A DNA stretch of 64,000 bases from Pseudomonas sp. CFII64 (GCF_000416235.1 NZ_ATLO01000005.1:1-64000), one strand, 5' to 3'. Positions 19,059 through 29,339 are shown, counted from the first letter of the stretch. The notes: generated by a model from the sequence alone, not told the origin. Numbers and translations: made by a program.

Positions 19059-20021
19059 TTACTGCAACGGCAGCGGGTTACTCGCAGCCACCGCCGAGCC
19101 CGGCACCGCGATCTCTACCGGCATGCCATCTTCAGCGGCCACGACGTCGCGAACCAGATCCCAGTTCATGCGCAGGTTATTGGCCAGGTCTTCGCGCTTG
19201 AGCAAGGCGTTGATCACTGCCGTGTGCTTATCGACGATCGATGGATTGCCGCTTTCGTCGAGCGGGGTGTGCGCTTCGAGATACACCTTGCCGCCGCTGA
19301 TGCCAAATTTGTATGGCTCGCTCATGATCCGCACCGGCGTACCGACGGGGGCCATGCCCGCCAGTTCGAGCACGTTGTTGTTGTACATGCGGAAACAGCC
19401 ATGGCTGGTGCGCATGCCAATGCCGAATTTCTTGTTGGAGCCGTGAATCAGGTAGCCGGGCAAACCCAGGCCGAACTTGAAGGGCCCCAGGGGATTGTCG
19501 GGACCGGCCGGGACCACGCCTGGCAACGGATCGCCATCAGCAGCGTGCTCGGCACGAATCGAAGCCGGCGGCGTCCAGGTCGGATTGGGCGTCTTGGCGA
19601 TGACCTTGGTCACCGCAATCGGTGATCCCCAACCTTCGCGGCCGATGCCCAGCGGATAGGTATGTACGACGTTCTGGCCTTTGGGATAGTAGTAAAGGCG
19701 GTATTCGGCGAGGTTGATGACGATGCCTTCGCGCGGGCCCGGCGGCAGCACGAAGCGGGTCGGCAACACGATCTGTCGGCCTGCGCCCGGCAACCATGGA
19801 TCGATGCCCGGGTTGGCCGCGATCATCTCCAGATAACCCAGATCGTACCGGGTCCCCAGGTCGGCGAAGGTATCTTCATATTTGGCTGTAACCGTCTGCA
19901 CCTGGCCGACGATATCTTCGCCAGGCGGTGGCAGTGGAAATTCCAAAGCGGAAACGGAGCCCGCCGCACAGAGTGCAGCAAGCGACAGACAGCGGGTAAC
20001 GGCTGGAATGCGCGACAACAT
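19059..20021 (-). CDS. L,D-transpeptidase (YkuD) with LysM-like domain
   Basis: This 320-residue periplasmic enzyme cross-links peptidoglycan or attaches lipoproteins to it. The start is ATG 20021, with AAGGA eight bases upstream. The signal peptide runs to about residue 25 (GSVSA). A LysM-like segment (about 45-90, TRYDLGYLEMIAANPGIDPW) precedes the YkuD catalytic domain with His193 (IHGSNKKFG) and the SHGCFRM motif (His207, Cys209). Its neighbour OprI ends in the lysine such enzymes can link to the cell wall, so a functional link is attractive but not shown. Confidence 0.93.
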   Translation of the reverse strand: MLSRIPAVTRCLSLAALCAAGSVSALEFPLPPPGEDIVGQVQTVTAKYEDTFADLGTRYDLGYLEMIAANPGIDPWLPGAGRQIVLPTRFVLPPGPREGIVINLAEYRLYYYPKGQNVVHTYPLGIGREGWGSPIAVTKVIAKTPNPTWTPPASIRAEHAADGDPLPGVVPAGPDNPLGPFKFGLGLPGYLIHGSNKKFGIGMRTSHGCFRMYNNNVLELAGMAPVGTPVRIMSEPYKFGISGGKVYLEAHTPLDESGNPSIVDKHTAVINALLKREDLANNLRMNWDLVRDVVAAEDGMPVEIAVPGSAVAASNPLPLQ

Positions 20022-20103
20022 CCGGGAAATCCTTGGCAACGACGGCGGGTAGAAAGAAGCGAATTGTACACCGCTGCCAAGGCAATCGGGAGGCGGCGTG
20101 CTA

Positions 20104-20397
20104 TTACTCGTTGAAGCGCAATTCCGGCCAGATCGGCCGTGTCCCACGCTTCTGCGACTCGACAATGGCACGGCACAATGAGCACAGGCGCTCATCGCGA
20201 AATACCGTCCTTTCCACGGCTGACCAGCGCGGCTGAGCTGGCAGCAACGTGCCACACAACGTCCGGTCGATGGTGCCGCCCAGCTCAAGTTGCCGGGCGA
20301 CCAGATGCACCTTTACTTCCTGGCACGCGAACAGGTCGAGCTGTTCATCAGGCTCGATCAGTTGATAGGCATACAGGGACCAGGCGGGACGGGGCAT
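20104..20397 (-). CDS. Conserved hypothetical protein with Cys motifs
   Basis: The 97-residue protein starts at MPRPAWSLYAYQ, with GGAG six bases upstream. I do not recognise a family. It has four cysteines (DLFACQE, RTLCGT and CSLC in ERLCSLCRAIVE), a spacing that could bind a metal, and no signal peptide or membrane segment. It lies on the same strand between tesA and the L,D-transpeptidase gene, and I recall the same gene order in P. aeruginosa. Function unknown. Confidence 0.75.
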   Translation of the reverse strand: MPRPAWSLYAYQLIEPDEQLDLFACQEVKVHLVARQLELGGTIDRTLCGTLLPAQPRWSAVERTVFRDERLCSLCRAIVESQKRGTRPIWPELRFNE

Positions 20398-20454
20398 GGA
20401 GGGCTCCAGATCGGGGGGCGCCACCTTAGCCCAAAGCCCCCCGCTAGAAAAGCC

Positions 20455-21060
20455 TCAAAGCAGCGGTTTTAGCGTCGGCCAGACATTTTCCAGCAACTTG
20501 CCCTGGGCTCCGGCAGCCGGATGCAGCCCATCGGCCTGCATCAACTCGGGAATGCCGCCCACGCCTTCGAGGAAAAACGGCACCAGCGGCACCTTCTTCT
20601 CTTCTGCAAGGTTGCTGTAGACCGCCTTGAACGCATTGGTATAACGCGGCCCGTAGTTGGGCGGGATCTGCATGCCCAGCAGTAACACCTTGGCGCCCGC
20701 CTCCCTGGACTTGTCGATCATCGTTGCAAGATTTTGTTGCAAAGAAGCTGGCTGCTGGCCACGCAGGCCATCATTGCCGCCCAATTCGAGGATCACCAGT
20801 TCCGGCTTATGCTCTGCAAGCAGCGCAGGCAGCCGCGCCTGACCTCCGGCACTGGTGTCGCCACTGATGGAGGCATTGACCACTTTGTCGGTGAAACCTT
20901 CCTGTTTCATGCGTTGTTCCAGCAACGATACCCATCCCACGCGGGTATCCAGGCCGAAAGCCGCGCTGATACTATCCCCAACGATCAACACCGTGCCCGC
21001 CGCCGCTCCTTGTGACAGCAGCAGCAACCCCAGGCCAGCACTTAAAAACCACGCACGCAT
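20455..21060 (-). CDS. tesA: Periplasmic GDSL esterase / lysophospholipase TesA
   Basis: This 201-residue SGNH hydrolase acts as arylesterase, thioesterase I and lysophospholipase in the periplasm. The signal peptide is MRAWFLSAGLGLLLLSQGAAA. Block I is VGDSIS (catalytic Ser30), block III is GGNDGLRG, and block V is DGLHP with the Asp-His pair. Start at 21060 with GGAG six bases upstream; an ATG 12 bases further back is less well placed. It is divergent from the ABC ATPase gene, with only 10 bases between the two start codons, so each 5' leader lies inside the other gene. Confidence 0.95.
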   Translation of the reverse strand: MRAWFLSAGLGLLLLSQGAAAGTVLIVGDSISAAFGLDTRVGWVSLLEQRMKQEGFTDKVVNASISGDTSAGGQARLPALLAEHKPELVILELGGNDGLRGQQPASLQQNLATMIDKSREAGAKVLLLGMQIPPNYGPRYTNAFKAVYSNLAEEKKVPLVPFFLEGVGGIPELMQADGLHPAAGAQGKLLENVWPTLKPLL

Positions 21061-21070
21061 CGGATTCTCC

Positions 21071-21754
21071 ATGAGTGAAAGTATTCTCAGTGCTCTGAGC
21101 CTCAGTAAAGTGGTCCCCAGCACCGAAGGTGACCTGACCATCCTGCACGAACTCTCCCTGGAACTAAACAAGGGCGACAGCCTGGCCATCGTTGGCGCCT
21201 CGGGTTCGGGCAAATCCACGCTGCTCGGTTTGCTCGCCGGCCTCGACCTGCCCAGCGCTGGTGCCGTGGTTCTGGCCGGCCGCAACCTCAGCGAGCTGGA
21301 CGAAGACCAGCGCGCCCGGGTGCGCTCCGAACACGTGGGTTTTGTGTTTCAGTCGTTCCAGTTGCTGGACAGCCTGAATGCGCTGGAAAACGTCATGCTG
21401 CCCATGGAGCTCAAAGGCCGCAACGACGCCCGCGAACAGGCCCGCGTACTGCTTGAGCGGGTGGGTCTGGGCAAACGCCTGACTCACACGCCGCGTCAGC
21501 TGTCCGGTGGCGAGCAGCAGCGGGTCGCCATTGCCCGCGCTTTCGCCGCCGACCCTGACGTGTTGTTCGCCGATGAGCCGACCGGCAATCTGGACAGCCA
21601 CACCGGCGAACGGATCAGCGATCTGCTGTTCGAACTGAACAAGGAGCGCGGCACGACCCTGGTTCTGGTTACCCACGACGAGCGCCTGGCCCATCGCTGC
21701 CGACGCCTGATCCGACTCGAAGGTGGCCGTCTGGTCGCCCCACTGGAGCCTTGA
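21071..21754 (+). CDS. ABC transporter ATP-binding protein (LolD/MacB-like)
   Basis: The 227-residue ATPase has Walker [10 protein letters not shown] (about 42-50), Q-loop VFQSFQLL, signature LSGGEQQR, Walker B VLFADEP and the H-loop VTHDE. This LolD-like class pairs with FtsX-fold permeases and drives substrate extraction rather than true transport. The permease gene follows with a one-base TGATG overlap. The Shine-Dalgarno is weak, probably because the sequence just upstream also serves tesA on the other strand. The substrate is unknown. Confidence 0.93.
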   Translation: MSESILSALSLSKVVPSTEGDLTILHELSLELNKGDSLAIVGASGSGKSTLLGLLAGLDLPSAGAVVLAGRNLSELDEDQRARVRSEHVGFVFQSFQLLDSLNALENVMLPMELKGRNDAREQARVLLERVGLGKRLTHTPRQLSGGEQQRVAIARAFAADPDVLFADEPTGNLDSHTGERISDLLFELNKERGTTLVLVTHDERLAHRCRRLIRLEGGRLVAPLEP

Positions 21755-24267
21755 TGGCACGCCTGCCTTTTGTTCGCCTGCTCAACCTCGCTGTCCGCCA
21801 ACTGCTGCGCGATGCTCGCGCCGGTGAATTGCGGGTGCTGTTCTTTGCCCTGCTGGTGGCCGTTGCCGCCAGCACTACCATCGGTTATTTCGGCGCCCGC
21901 CTGAACGGCGCCATGCTGATGCGCGCCACCGAGTTTCTCGGCGCCGACCTGGTGCTCGAAGGATCAAGCCCGGCCAAGCCGCAGCAGATTGAGGCAGGCC
22001 AAGCACTCAAGCTCGATCATTCTCAAGTGGTGATTTTTTCCAGCGTGATTGCCACTGATGCCGGCATCCAGCTGTCCAGCGTCAAAGCCGTCGATACTGC
22101 TTACCCGCTACGCGGCGAACTGAAGAGCGCGGCCGACCTGTATCAACCCGAGCAAGTCAGCCAGGGCCCCAAACCCGGAGAAGCCTGGGCTGAATCGCGG
22201 ATGTTTCCCGCCGTTGACCTGAAAATCGGCGACGACATCGATGTTGGTTCCAAAACCCTCAAGCTCACTCGGGTGCTGACCTACGAACCGGACCGAGCCG
22301 GCAACTTCTACAGCCTCACGCCGCGAGTGATGATCAATCTGGCGGACTTGCAGGCCACTGGCGTCGTGCAGCCGGGCAGCAGGGTCAGCTTTCGAGAAAT
22401 GTGGAGCGGCCCGCCTGAAGCCCTCGCGGCCTATCGCAAAGCCATCGAGCCGGGCATGGAGCCGCATCAGGAAATCAAGGACGCGCGTGACGGTAGCCAA
22501 CAGATCGGCGGCGCACTGGGCAAGGCCGAACGTTATCTGAACATGGCGAGTCTGGTGGCCGTGCTGCTGGCCGGGGTCGCCGTGGCATTGTCGGCATCAC
22601 GCTTCGCCGTGCGGCGCTTCGATGCCAGCGCGCTGATGCGCTGCCTGGGCCTGTCGCGTAACGAAGCATTGCTGCTGTTCAGTCTGCAACTGGCGATGCT
22701 TGGGTTGCTGGCCAGCCTGAGCGGCGCGTTACTGGGTTGGGTCGCGCAACTCGGGTTGTTTGCCCTGCTGCATGACTTGCTGCCTGCCGCTGTTCCGCCC
22801 GGTGGTCTGATGCCCGCAGTGGCGGGTATCGGCACCGGACTGGTGGCACTGGCCGGCTTCGCCCTGCCGCCGCTTGCCGCCCTGGGCCGGGTTCCACCCT
22901 TGCGCGTGCTGCGCCGGGACATGCTGCCAATCCCCGCCAGTTCCTGGCTGGTGTATGGCGCTGCATTGCTGGCGCTGGGCCTTATCATGTGGCGATTGAG
23001 CCTGGATCTGGTGCTGACGTTCGCCCTGCTCGGCGGCGGCGTGATCGCTGCCGTGGTCCTTGGCGGCCTGCTGTTACTGGCTCTGAAAAGCCTGCGTCGT
23101 CTGTTGGCGGGCGCTTCGTTGCCGTGGCGCCTTGGCCTGGGCCAGTTGCTGCGCTATCCACTGGCCGCAGCAGGACAATCCCTGGCTTTTGGCCTGATCC
23201 TGTTGTCGATGGGCTTGATCGCGTTGTTGCGCGGCGAACTACTCGACACCTGGCAAAACCAGCTGTCCAAGGACGCGCCGAATTACTTTGTGCTCAATGT
23301 GCTGCCTGACGACAAGGACCGCTTCAGCCAACAGTTGACGCAGATCTCTTCTCATTCGGCGCCGTTGTACCCCGTCGTGCCAGGCCGCTTGATGAACATC
23401 AATGACAAGCCGGTCAGCGATTTTGTCACCAAGGATTCCCGTGGCGAAAACGCCACGCGCCGTGACCTGAACCTGACCTGGGCCGCTGACTTGCCAGAAG
23501 GCAACACGGTCACGGCTGGCAATTGGTGGCAGGCACCGGCCGACGCCTCTGCCGCGACAACGCCGGGGGTTTCGGTGGAGTCCAAACTGGCCGAAAGCCT
23601 GAGCATCAAGATGGGCGATCGACTGAGTTTCAATGTCGGCGGGCTGACCCGTGACGCTGTGGTCACCAGTTTGCGGGACATCAATTGGGACACGTTCCAG
23701 CCCAACTTCTTCATCATCTTCGAACCCGGCACCCTGCAGGATCTGCCCACCACTTACATGACCAGTTTTTACCTGCCGCCGGGCAAGGACAAACAGATCG
23801 TCGACCTGTCGCGCACGTTCCCCTCGATCAGCCTGCTGGGCGTCGAAGCATTGCTGGCACAGGTGCGCAGCATCCTCGATCAGGTCACTTTGGCGGTGCA
23901 GTTCGTCTTGCTGTTCGTGCTGGCGGCGGGCATTGCGGTGCTGTTCTCGGGCTTGCAGGCAACGCTTGACGAGCGCATCCGCCAGGGCGCGCTGGTGCGG
24001 GCACTGGGTGCCGAGCGCAAGTTGCTGGTCAAGGCGCGGCGCATCGAGTTCGGCCTGTTGGGCGCGGTGAGCGGCCTGCTGGCAGCGCTGGGTTGTGAAC
24101 TGGTGAGCTTCGCCCTGTATCGCTACGCCTTCGATCTGGTCTGGTACCCGCACGCATGGCTGCTCTTGCTGCCGGTGATTGGTGCGCTGCTGGTCGGTGG
24201 CGCGGGCGTGTTCGGCACGCGGCGGGCGCTGAATGTCAGCCCGCTGACGGTATTGCGCGAAGGTTGA
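21754..24267 (+). CDS. ABC transporter permease, FtsX family (double FtsX repeat)
   Basis: The 837-residue membrane protein has an N-terminal anchor (residues about 18-42), a periplasmic domain, a set of membrane helices at about 245-480, a second periplasmic domain and three final helices at about 710-830. This is the ten-helix YbbP-like architecture of two FtsX halves. GGAG precedes the ATG, which overlaps the ATPase stop by one base. The YbbAP-TesA grouping of E. coli has the same three genes, so linkage with tesA looks functional. Substrate unknown. Confidence 0.92.
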   Translation: MARLPFVRLLNLAVRQLLRDARAGELRVLFFALLVAVAASTTIGYFGARLNGAMLMRATEFLGADLVLEGSSPAKPQQIEAGQALKLDHSQVVIFSSVIATDAGIQLSSVKAVDTAYPLRGELKSAADLYQPEQVSQGPKPGEAWAESRMFPAVDLKIGDDIDVGSKTLKLTRVLTYEPDRAGNFYSLTPRVMINLADLQATGVVQPGSRVSFREMWSGPPEALAAYRKAIEPGMEPHQEIKDARDGSQQIGGALGKAERYLNMASLVAVLLAGVAVALSASRFAVRRFDASALMRCLGLSRNEALLLFSLQLAMLGLLASLSGALLGWVAQLGLFALLHDLLPAAVPPGGLMPAVAGIGTGLVALAGFALPPLAALGRVPPLRVLRRDMLPIPASSWLVYGAALLALGLIMWRLSLDLVLTFALLGGGVIAAVVLGGLLLLALKSLRRLLAGASLPWRLGLGQLLRYPLAAAGQSLAFGLILLSMGLIALLRGELLDTWQNQLSKDAPNYFVLNVLPDDKDRFSQQLTQISSHSAPLYPVVPGRLMNINDKPVSDFVTKDSRGENATRRDLNLTWAADLPEGNTVTAGNWWQAPADASAATTPGVSVESKLAESLSIKMGDRLSFNVGGLTRDAVVTSLRDINWDTFQPNFFIIFEPGTLQDLPTTYMTSFYLPPGKDKQIVDLSRTFPSISLLGVEALLAQVRSILDQVTLAVQFVLLFVLAAGIAVLFSGLQATLDERIRQGALVRALGAERKLLVKARRIEFGLLGAVSGLLAALGCELVSFALYRYAFDLVWYPHAWLLLLPVIGALLVGGAGVFGTRRALNVSPLTVLREG

Positions 24268-24314
24268 ATACTGCGGCGCTGCTTCGCTGGTCGGCTTGAT
24301 CAGCGAGGCAGCCA

Positions 24315-24788
24315 TCAGCCCGGATAGGTAATGCTATTGATCCACCACAGCATTTCGCCATTCGGGGTCTGCACCACGGCTTCATCGCCCTCTTCTTTCT
24401 TCAGCAGCGCGCGAGCCATCGGTGAGTCGATGGAGATGTAATCATTGCGACCGTAAATCTCGTCGTAACCCACCACGCGGAATTTCTTGATCTCCCCCGC
24501 TTCGTTCTCGATCTCGACCCAGGCACCGAAAAATACCCGGCCCTCCTGCTCCGGCGAGTAGGCAACCACACGCACGTCCTCAAGACGCTTGCGCAGATAC
24601 CTGACTCTGCGATCGATTTCCCGCAGCAGCTTCTTGTTGTATTGGTAGTCGGCGTTTTCACTGCGATCACCCAGCGACGCCGCCCACGTCACCTTGCGCG
24701 TGGTGTCCGGCCGCTTTTCCCGCCACAGGTAATCCAGCTCCTGCTTCAGCGCGTCATGCCCTTCCTTGGTAATGATGTTGGTGCTCAA
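24315..24788 (-). CDS. greB: Transcription elongation factor GreB
   Basis: This 157-residue factor rescues backtracked RNA polymerase by stimulating transcript cleavage. The N-terminal coiled coil has the tip acidic pair in SLGDRSENADYQYNKKLLRE (about 36-55). The C-terminal FKBP-like domain has DEIYGRNDYISIDSPMARAL. The start is taken as TTG at 24788 (STNIITKEGHDALK), matching the family N-terminus; no ATG is available in the right place and the ribosome site is weak. GreB rather than GreA is indicated by length and the basic RRVRYLRKRLEDV stretch. Confidence 0.92.
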   Translation of the reverse strand: MSTNIITKEGHDALKQELDYLWREKRPDTTRKVTWAASLGDRSENADYQYNKKLLREIDRRVRYLRKRLEDVRVVAYSPEQEGRVFFGAWVEIENEAGEIKKFRVVGYDEIYGRNDYISIDSPMARALLKKEEGDEAVVQTPNGEMLWWINSITYPG

Positions 24789-24967
24789 GACGGTTTTCTC
24801 ACTCTCGAAAATCTCCAACTGGATCGGATCGCGAATCGGCAGCGAGTATAGATCACAGTCATCCTGCGGCAATGCAGTTGTCGCGTGGATCGAGCAGGGG
24901 AAAAAAGTGGGCAGACGCACCAACGCCAGCCGTCCCCCCTTTTTTGCCGGGGACGAAATGCGCCCGG

Positions 24968-26269
24968 TCACAATACCGAGAAGTTGTAGCTCACGATCAA
25001 ACGTGTCTCATCCACGTCCCGGGCAAACTTCTCGTAGTTGGTCCGGTAGGTTGCATTGCGTAAGCGCAGACTGACATCGCGAAATGTTCCGCCCTGCACC
25101 ACGTACTTGAGTTCGCTGTCGCGCTCCCACTCTTTGCCCTCCCGCTCGCTGCCCAGTACCTTGATGTGGTCACCGCTCACATACCGGGTCAGGAAACTCA
25201 ACCCATTGATACCAATGCCCTTGAAATCGTAGTCGTAACGCAATTGCCAGGACCGCTCCTGAGCCGCAGCGAAGTCGTTGACCTGCACGTAGTTCACCAG
25301 ATACGGATTCGTCCCATCCAGATAAGGCATGGAATTGTCGCCATTCATGCGCTGCCAACCGGCACTGAACGTGTGGCCGCTGATGGCATAAGCGAGCATC
25401 CCGCTAAGGGCGCGGTTATCGATGGAACCGGCGCGAGCATCGCCACTGTCATCACTCTTGAGCACACGCAAATCAGCCTTGAGTGACCCAGCGGCCAATG
25501 GCTGGGAGGCCAACAGGCCAACGAAATGCTGACGATAGATATCGTCCAGCTGCGCATAGTGATACTGGGCGGTCAGGTGGTCGTTGATTTTGTAGTCGAA
25601 GCCGTACATGTCGAAATGGTCGGCGGTGGTATTGCAGGCATAGCGTTTATTCTTGCAATGCACGCGAATGTCTTGGGAGTCGGTGGAGTCCCGGGCAGTG
25701 TACTTGTCGAGGCGTGCGGCCATGACGGTCAGATTCCTGATCTCTCTGGACGTCAGCAGTGCACCGTTGAACATCGTTGGCAGCAGGCGGCCGTCGTTGT
25801 ACTTGAGCAGGGGAACATCCGGCAACAATGCGCCGTATTTCAATACGCTGTCGGCGATGCGTAGCTTGCCGGTGAGCCCCAATTTGGCGTACTGGTCTTT
25901 CGAACCACGGGGATTTTCGCCCGTGGAAGGCAGCAAGCCGCTGTTACTGCTGTCGGCACTGGAGTCCAGCTTGATCCCGAACATGCCCAACGCATCGATC
26001 CCGAAACCGACGGTGCCTTCTGTGTAGCCCGATTGCAGATTGAGAATGAAACCCTGAGCCGACTCTTCCCGTTTGGAAGCGCCCTGATCGGTGGACGTGT
26101 GCCCGTCACGGAAGTCGCGATTGAAGTAAACAGTGCGCGATTCGACTTTTGCTGTCGTGTCGTCGATGAAGCCGCTTGCTTGAACCTGAGCGGAAAAACC
26201 GGCGTACAGAAACAGAGCGCCACAGCCGAGTGAACGGCGCGCCATGATGAAAGGAAATGGGGGACGCAT
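24968..26269 (-). CDS. OprD-family outer-membrane porin
   Basis: The 433-residue substrate-specific porin starts at MRPPFPFIMARR with GGAG nine bases upstream. A signal peptide ends SAQVQA (about 31). OprD landmarks are SGFIDDTTAKVESRTVYFNRDF at the mature N-terminus, AKLGLTGKLRIADSVLKYG, MFNGALLTSREIRNL and the final strand RLIVSYNFSVL with no C-terminal Phe. Two cysteines (VHCKNKRYACNTT) could close a disulfide in an external loop. Family members take up amino acids, aromatic acids or peptides; the substrate cannot be told from sequence. Confidence 0.93.
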   Translation of the reverse strand: MRPPFPFIMARRSLGCGALFLYAGFSAQVQASGFIDDTTAKVESRTVYFNRDFRDGHTSTDQGASKREESAQGFILNLQSGYTEGTVGFGIDALGMFGIKLDSSADSSNSGLLPSTGENPRGSKDQYAKLGLTGKLRIADSVLKYGALLPDVPLLKYNDGRLLPTMFNGALLTSREIRNLTVMAARLDKYTARDSTDSQDIRVHCKNKRYACNTTADHFDMYGFDYKINDHLTAQYHYAQLDDIYRQHFVGLLASQPLAAGSLKADLRVLKSDDSGDARAGSIDNRALSGMLAYAISGHTFSAGWQRMNGDNSMPYLDGTNPYLVNYVQVNDFAAAQERSWQLRYDYDFKGIGINGLSFLTRYVSGDHIKVLGSEREGKEWERDSELKYVVQGGTFRDVSLRLRNATYRTNYEKFARDVDETRLIVSYNFSVL

Positions 26270-26538
26270 GAAAAAAAGCTCCAACAGTGCAGCGTTCGCG
26301 CGAAGCGCAATTAGCCAGATAAATAGCCTTCACCCGGACAACGAATTGGCCGGGATGAAGTAGTGACACGAGGTGAGAAAGGATAATGGCAGAAGGCTTT
26401 TGGTCCTTACAGGCGACTTTAGTCTGCAAGTGACCGGTGCTTTTGATGGTGCGCGAGCGCTCTATTCCGGCCGTTTACAGCAGGCAATGAGGGTGTGCGC
26501 CGTAGATCTGCACGTGCTGCGCAATCGTCAAACGTCAC

Positions 26539-26847
26539 TCAGCAGCGAGTAATCAATCCCTGCCGCGCAATACGCGTCAGGTTCCGAATCATCTCCTCGG
26601 CATGTTCGGCATCCGGCGCTTGCAGCACAGCCAGGTCGAATTGATCGTCCTTGAACTCTGCGAGGGATTGCAGGGTGTCGACAAACTGGATCAGGAACGC
26701 ATGTGGCCCGCCATTGCGCCGTGGCCAGCCATCCAGATAGCGCAGCAATGTCGGCTGATGTGAGCCGCCAAGCAGGATCTTTGGATTTTTACGGGCGAAT
26801 TGAGTAGCGATGGGGGAGATACGAACAACGGGATGCAGACGGGTCAT
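26539..26847 (-). CDS. Conserved hypothetical protein
   Basis: This 102-residue protein starts at MTRLHPVVRIS; the ribosome site is weak. I do not recognise a family. It has no signal peptide, membrane segment or metal motif. Codon use resembles the neighbouring core genes, and an acidic helix, APDAEHAEEMIRNL, lies near the C-terminus. It stands alone between the porin and DoxX genes. Function unknown. Confidence 0.6.
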   Translation of the reverse strand: MTRLHPVVRISPIATQFARKNPKILLGGSHQPTLLRYLDGWPRRNGGPHAFLIQFVDTLQSLAEFKDDQFDLAVLQAPDAEHAEEMIRNLTRIARQGLITRC

Positions 26848-27193
26848 GATGTTATGTCTCAGCCTCAATAAATCCGCTGGGCAGCGGTGAGAGGCAACAC
26901 CGAACCAACGCTTTAGCGGTATTTCGAAGTCCTGAGACTTCTATCGGCAAGCATCATGCTCACCTGGCGCCCCGCAAGTAGTTGTTTAAATCGGCGCATG
27001 AGCAGCATCGTAGAGAAGCCGTCGGCTAATTGTCAAATGCCATCGTTCGGAGTTTTTCTGCCGGTGTTGTTGATTGGTTGAGTACATATCCATTGCTGCG
27101 GTTACAGCGACAACGGATATGCACGCATTCCCCTGCAGGACCGAATTTATCCGCGAGACAGGTGGAATGCGATCCGAAAAGGTCGGGACTCAA
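26848..27193. other. Gap with a lone REP-like remnant
   Basis: No gene is seen in about 350 bases. A single REP-like unit (CTGCAGGACCGAATTTATCC) lies near 27132-27151, close in sequence to the TAGGACCGGATTTATCC family. Confidence 0.45.
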
Positions 27194-27637
27194 TCAGTCA
27201 CCAATAGCCCGATCCACCGACACCTTGCCCGCACCCTCGATCAATACCGCAACAACGCCACCCAACAACGCCAGGGCAAATTCATAACCGTTGTTGGCCA
27301 TGAACAACCCGTGACTGATATGTACCGAGAAAATCGCCACCACCAGCGTCAGCGCCAGCACTACAGCAGCCGGACGGGCCAGCAGGCCGATCACCAGGCC
27401 CAGGCCGCCGAAGAACTCCGCACTCCCTGACAGCAACGCCATGAGATAACCCGGAGTCAGACCCAGGCTGGCCATGTATTGCCCGGTGCCTTCCAGGCCA
27501 TAACCGCCAAATGCGCCAAACAGCTTCTGGCTGCCGTGAGCGATAAAAATGATCCCGACCAGGATACGCACGATGGTCAGGCCGTAACCGGCACGGGTAG
27601 TGAAAACTGCTTTGATCAGAGGGCTCATGCTGTTCAT
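27194..27637 (-). CDS. DoxX-family membrane protein
   Basis: The 147-residue protein has four membrane segments: about 20-40 (LTIVRILVGIIFIAHGSQKL), 60-80, 85-105 and 115-135. IFIAHGSQKLFG and FGGLGLVIGLLARPAA are typical of the DoxX/YphA-like family. Members are inner-membrane proteins linked to quinone-dependent redox or oxidative-stress systems; the role here is unknown. It is monocistronic by position. Confidence 0.88.
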   Translation of the reverse strand: MNSMSPLIKAVFTTRAGYGLTIVRILVGIIFIAHGSQKLFGAFGGYGLEGTGQYMASLGLTPGYLMALLSGSAEFFGGLGLVIGLLARPAAVVLALTLVVAIFSVHISHGLFMANNGYEFALALLGGVVAVLIEGAGKVSVDRAIGD

Positions 27638-27724
27638 TCCATTAGTGAAGTAATGGCGCCATCATAATCGTATTTACTCATGTGATAAGCGCATAAAACC
27701 CATCATACCTATCAGTTACTTCGA

Positions 27725-29149
27725 TTATTTTCTGACGGTCAGTTTTCCGGGTCGGGTGTCTTCCAGTGAATCGCGCTCGCGATCAAATGCCAGATAGTAT
27801 TTGTTCACACTATTAACGTAGCTCACCACGCCCATTCCAGCCTGTTCCATCGCCACGCGCTCGGTCTGGAAAAACCATTGATCCGGATTCAAGCCGCGCC
27901 GCCTGGCCTCGACACGCATACCTTGCACACGCTCCGGGCCAAGGTTGTACGCGGCCAGGGTAAAGGCCATGCGTTCGCGCTCGTTGAACCTGGGGCCGGC
28001 AAAAAACTTGCGGCGGATCAACGCGAGGTATTTGGCACCGGCCTGGACATTGTTGTCTGCCGTCTGGATATTGCCGACGCCGACCCGCTGCGCCGCCGAC
28101 GGCGTAATCTGCAGCAGCCCGGTTGCGCCGCCGCTGCCTCTGGCGCCCGGATCCAGCGCCGACTCCTTGAACGCCAGAGCCGCCAGATTCAGCCAATCCA
28201 TGCCCTGAGCGTCTGCATGGCGCTGCAACATCGGGCGCAGTTCTTCCAGACGCTGGCGATCCGCGCGGGCCAGCGGGTTGTGGACGCGATACAGATTTTT
28301 GTAGGCCTTCTGGAACGCAACGTCCTGATTGGCGGGTGCACGATAGGTCTTGAGGAAACTGTCGATAGTGGCGTGCAACACCGATGCATCCTGGCGCACG
28401 TACCAGTTCATGTCGCTGCCGGTGCTCAGGGTCAACGCCCGGTCGACGCGCAGTTTCGGCATGACCCGCACCCAGCGCTCGGCAATCGGTTGCTCCACGA
28501 CCGTCAGGTGAAAGATCCCCGCCTGGACCATTTCCAGCACATCTTCCACCGCCAGACTCGGGTCGACCCACTCGATCTTCACCGGCGGCAGCTTGCGCAA
28601 CGCCAGGCGCTGGTTCAATTGATGCACCGCTTCATCGGCGGCGCTGCCCGCAGAAAGACTCAAGGTACGGCCGGACAATTGCTCCACATGCTTGAAAGCA
28701 CGCTCGCCCTTGACTCCGATCAGCACCAACGGCACCTGGCTGACGATAGGCGCGCTGGCCTCAATGCCCTTCACGCCCGTGGCATCGAGCAATTCACCGG
28801 GCGCGACCAGATCGCCCTCGCCGCGTCGCAACGCGCTGAGCAACTGAGTCTTGGCTTTGGGAATGATTTTGAAAGTGATCTGCTGGCCGTCGCGGGAATG
28901 ACTGTTGAGGTATTTCTCGAACGCCTGGAGTCGGTGATATTCGACGCCGGTTTCCTCGCCCTTCGCATCGCCGGAACTGTTGCGGCTCTGGTTGACCAGC
29001 ACACGCAAAACCTTGCTGCTGCGGATAGCGGCCAGATCCCGGACCTGGGTTTTGTGTTGCACCAGTTGCGGACCAGCCTGACGCGCGCTCGCCGGGAACG
29101 GTGCCAAGGCCATCAGAAAAACGACAGGGACAATCAAGGCTCGGATCAT
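27725..29149 (-). CDS. MltF-type lytic transglycosylase (SBP_bac_3 + SLT domains)
   Basis: The 474-residue enzyme cleaves the glycan strands of peptidoglycan, leaving 1,6-anhydro-muramic acid ends. A signal peptide ends FPASA (about 22). Residues 40-275 form a periplasmic-binding-protein-like regulatory domain. The SLT domain follows with catalytic Glu329 (ALAFKESALDPGA), GATGLLQITPSAAQ and AAYNLGPERV. It has the MltF architecture; I believe it corresponds to the second P. aeruginosa MltF (MltF2), but this rests on memory of gene order. There is no lipobox. Confidence 0.92.
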   Translation of the reverse strand: MIRALIVPVVFLMALAPFPASARQAGPQLVQHKTQVRDLAAIRSSKVLRVLVNQSRNSSGDAKGEETGVEYHRLQAFEKYLNSHSRDGQQITFKIIPKAKTQLLSALRRGEGDLVAPGELLDATGVKGIEASAPIVSQVPLVLIGVKGERAFKHVEQLSGRTLSLSAGSAADEAVHQLNQRLALRKLPPVKIEWVDPSLAVEDVLEMVQAGIFHLTVVEQPIAERWVRVMPKLRVDRALTLSTGSDMNWYVRQDASVLHATIDSFLKTYRAPANQDVAFQKAYKNLYRVHNPLARADRQRLEELRPMLQRHADAQGMDWLNLAALAFKESALDPGARGSGGATGLLQITPSAAQRVGVGNIQTADNNVQAGAKYLALIRRKFFAGPRFNERERMAFTLAAYNLGPERVQGMRVEARRRGLNPDQWFFQTERVAMEQAGMGVVSYVNSVNKYYLAFDRERDSLEDTRPGKLTVRK

Positions 29150-29339
29150 TCACTCTCCAGGGAAATGCCGGTCGAAAAGCACGAAACAACAGGGGAATTG
29201 CAGGCACGGGTTAGGCGCGACTGCTCTTGAATCGATCAACCTGACTGAGCAACAGCACTCAACCAGTTGAAATATCTAGGTTTTATTATTAGCCACGAAG
29301 CTCTGATATCCTCAGCGGTCTCCGGCTTGAGGTAGCACC

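Noticed and set aside
24315..24971. Long upstream start for greB from ATG 24971
   Set aside because: The extra 61 residues do not resemble the family, and homologues begin at STN as at 24788.
27878..29230. A 450-codon plus-strand frame opposite the MltF-like gene
   Set aside because: It is the antisense shadow of a well-supported transglycosylase gene, with no domain or ribosome site.
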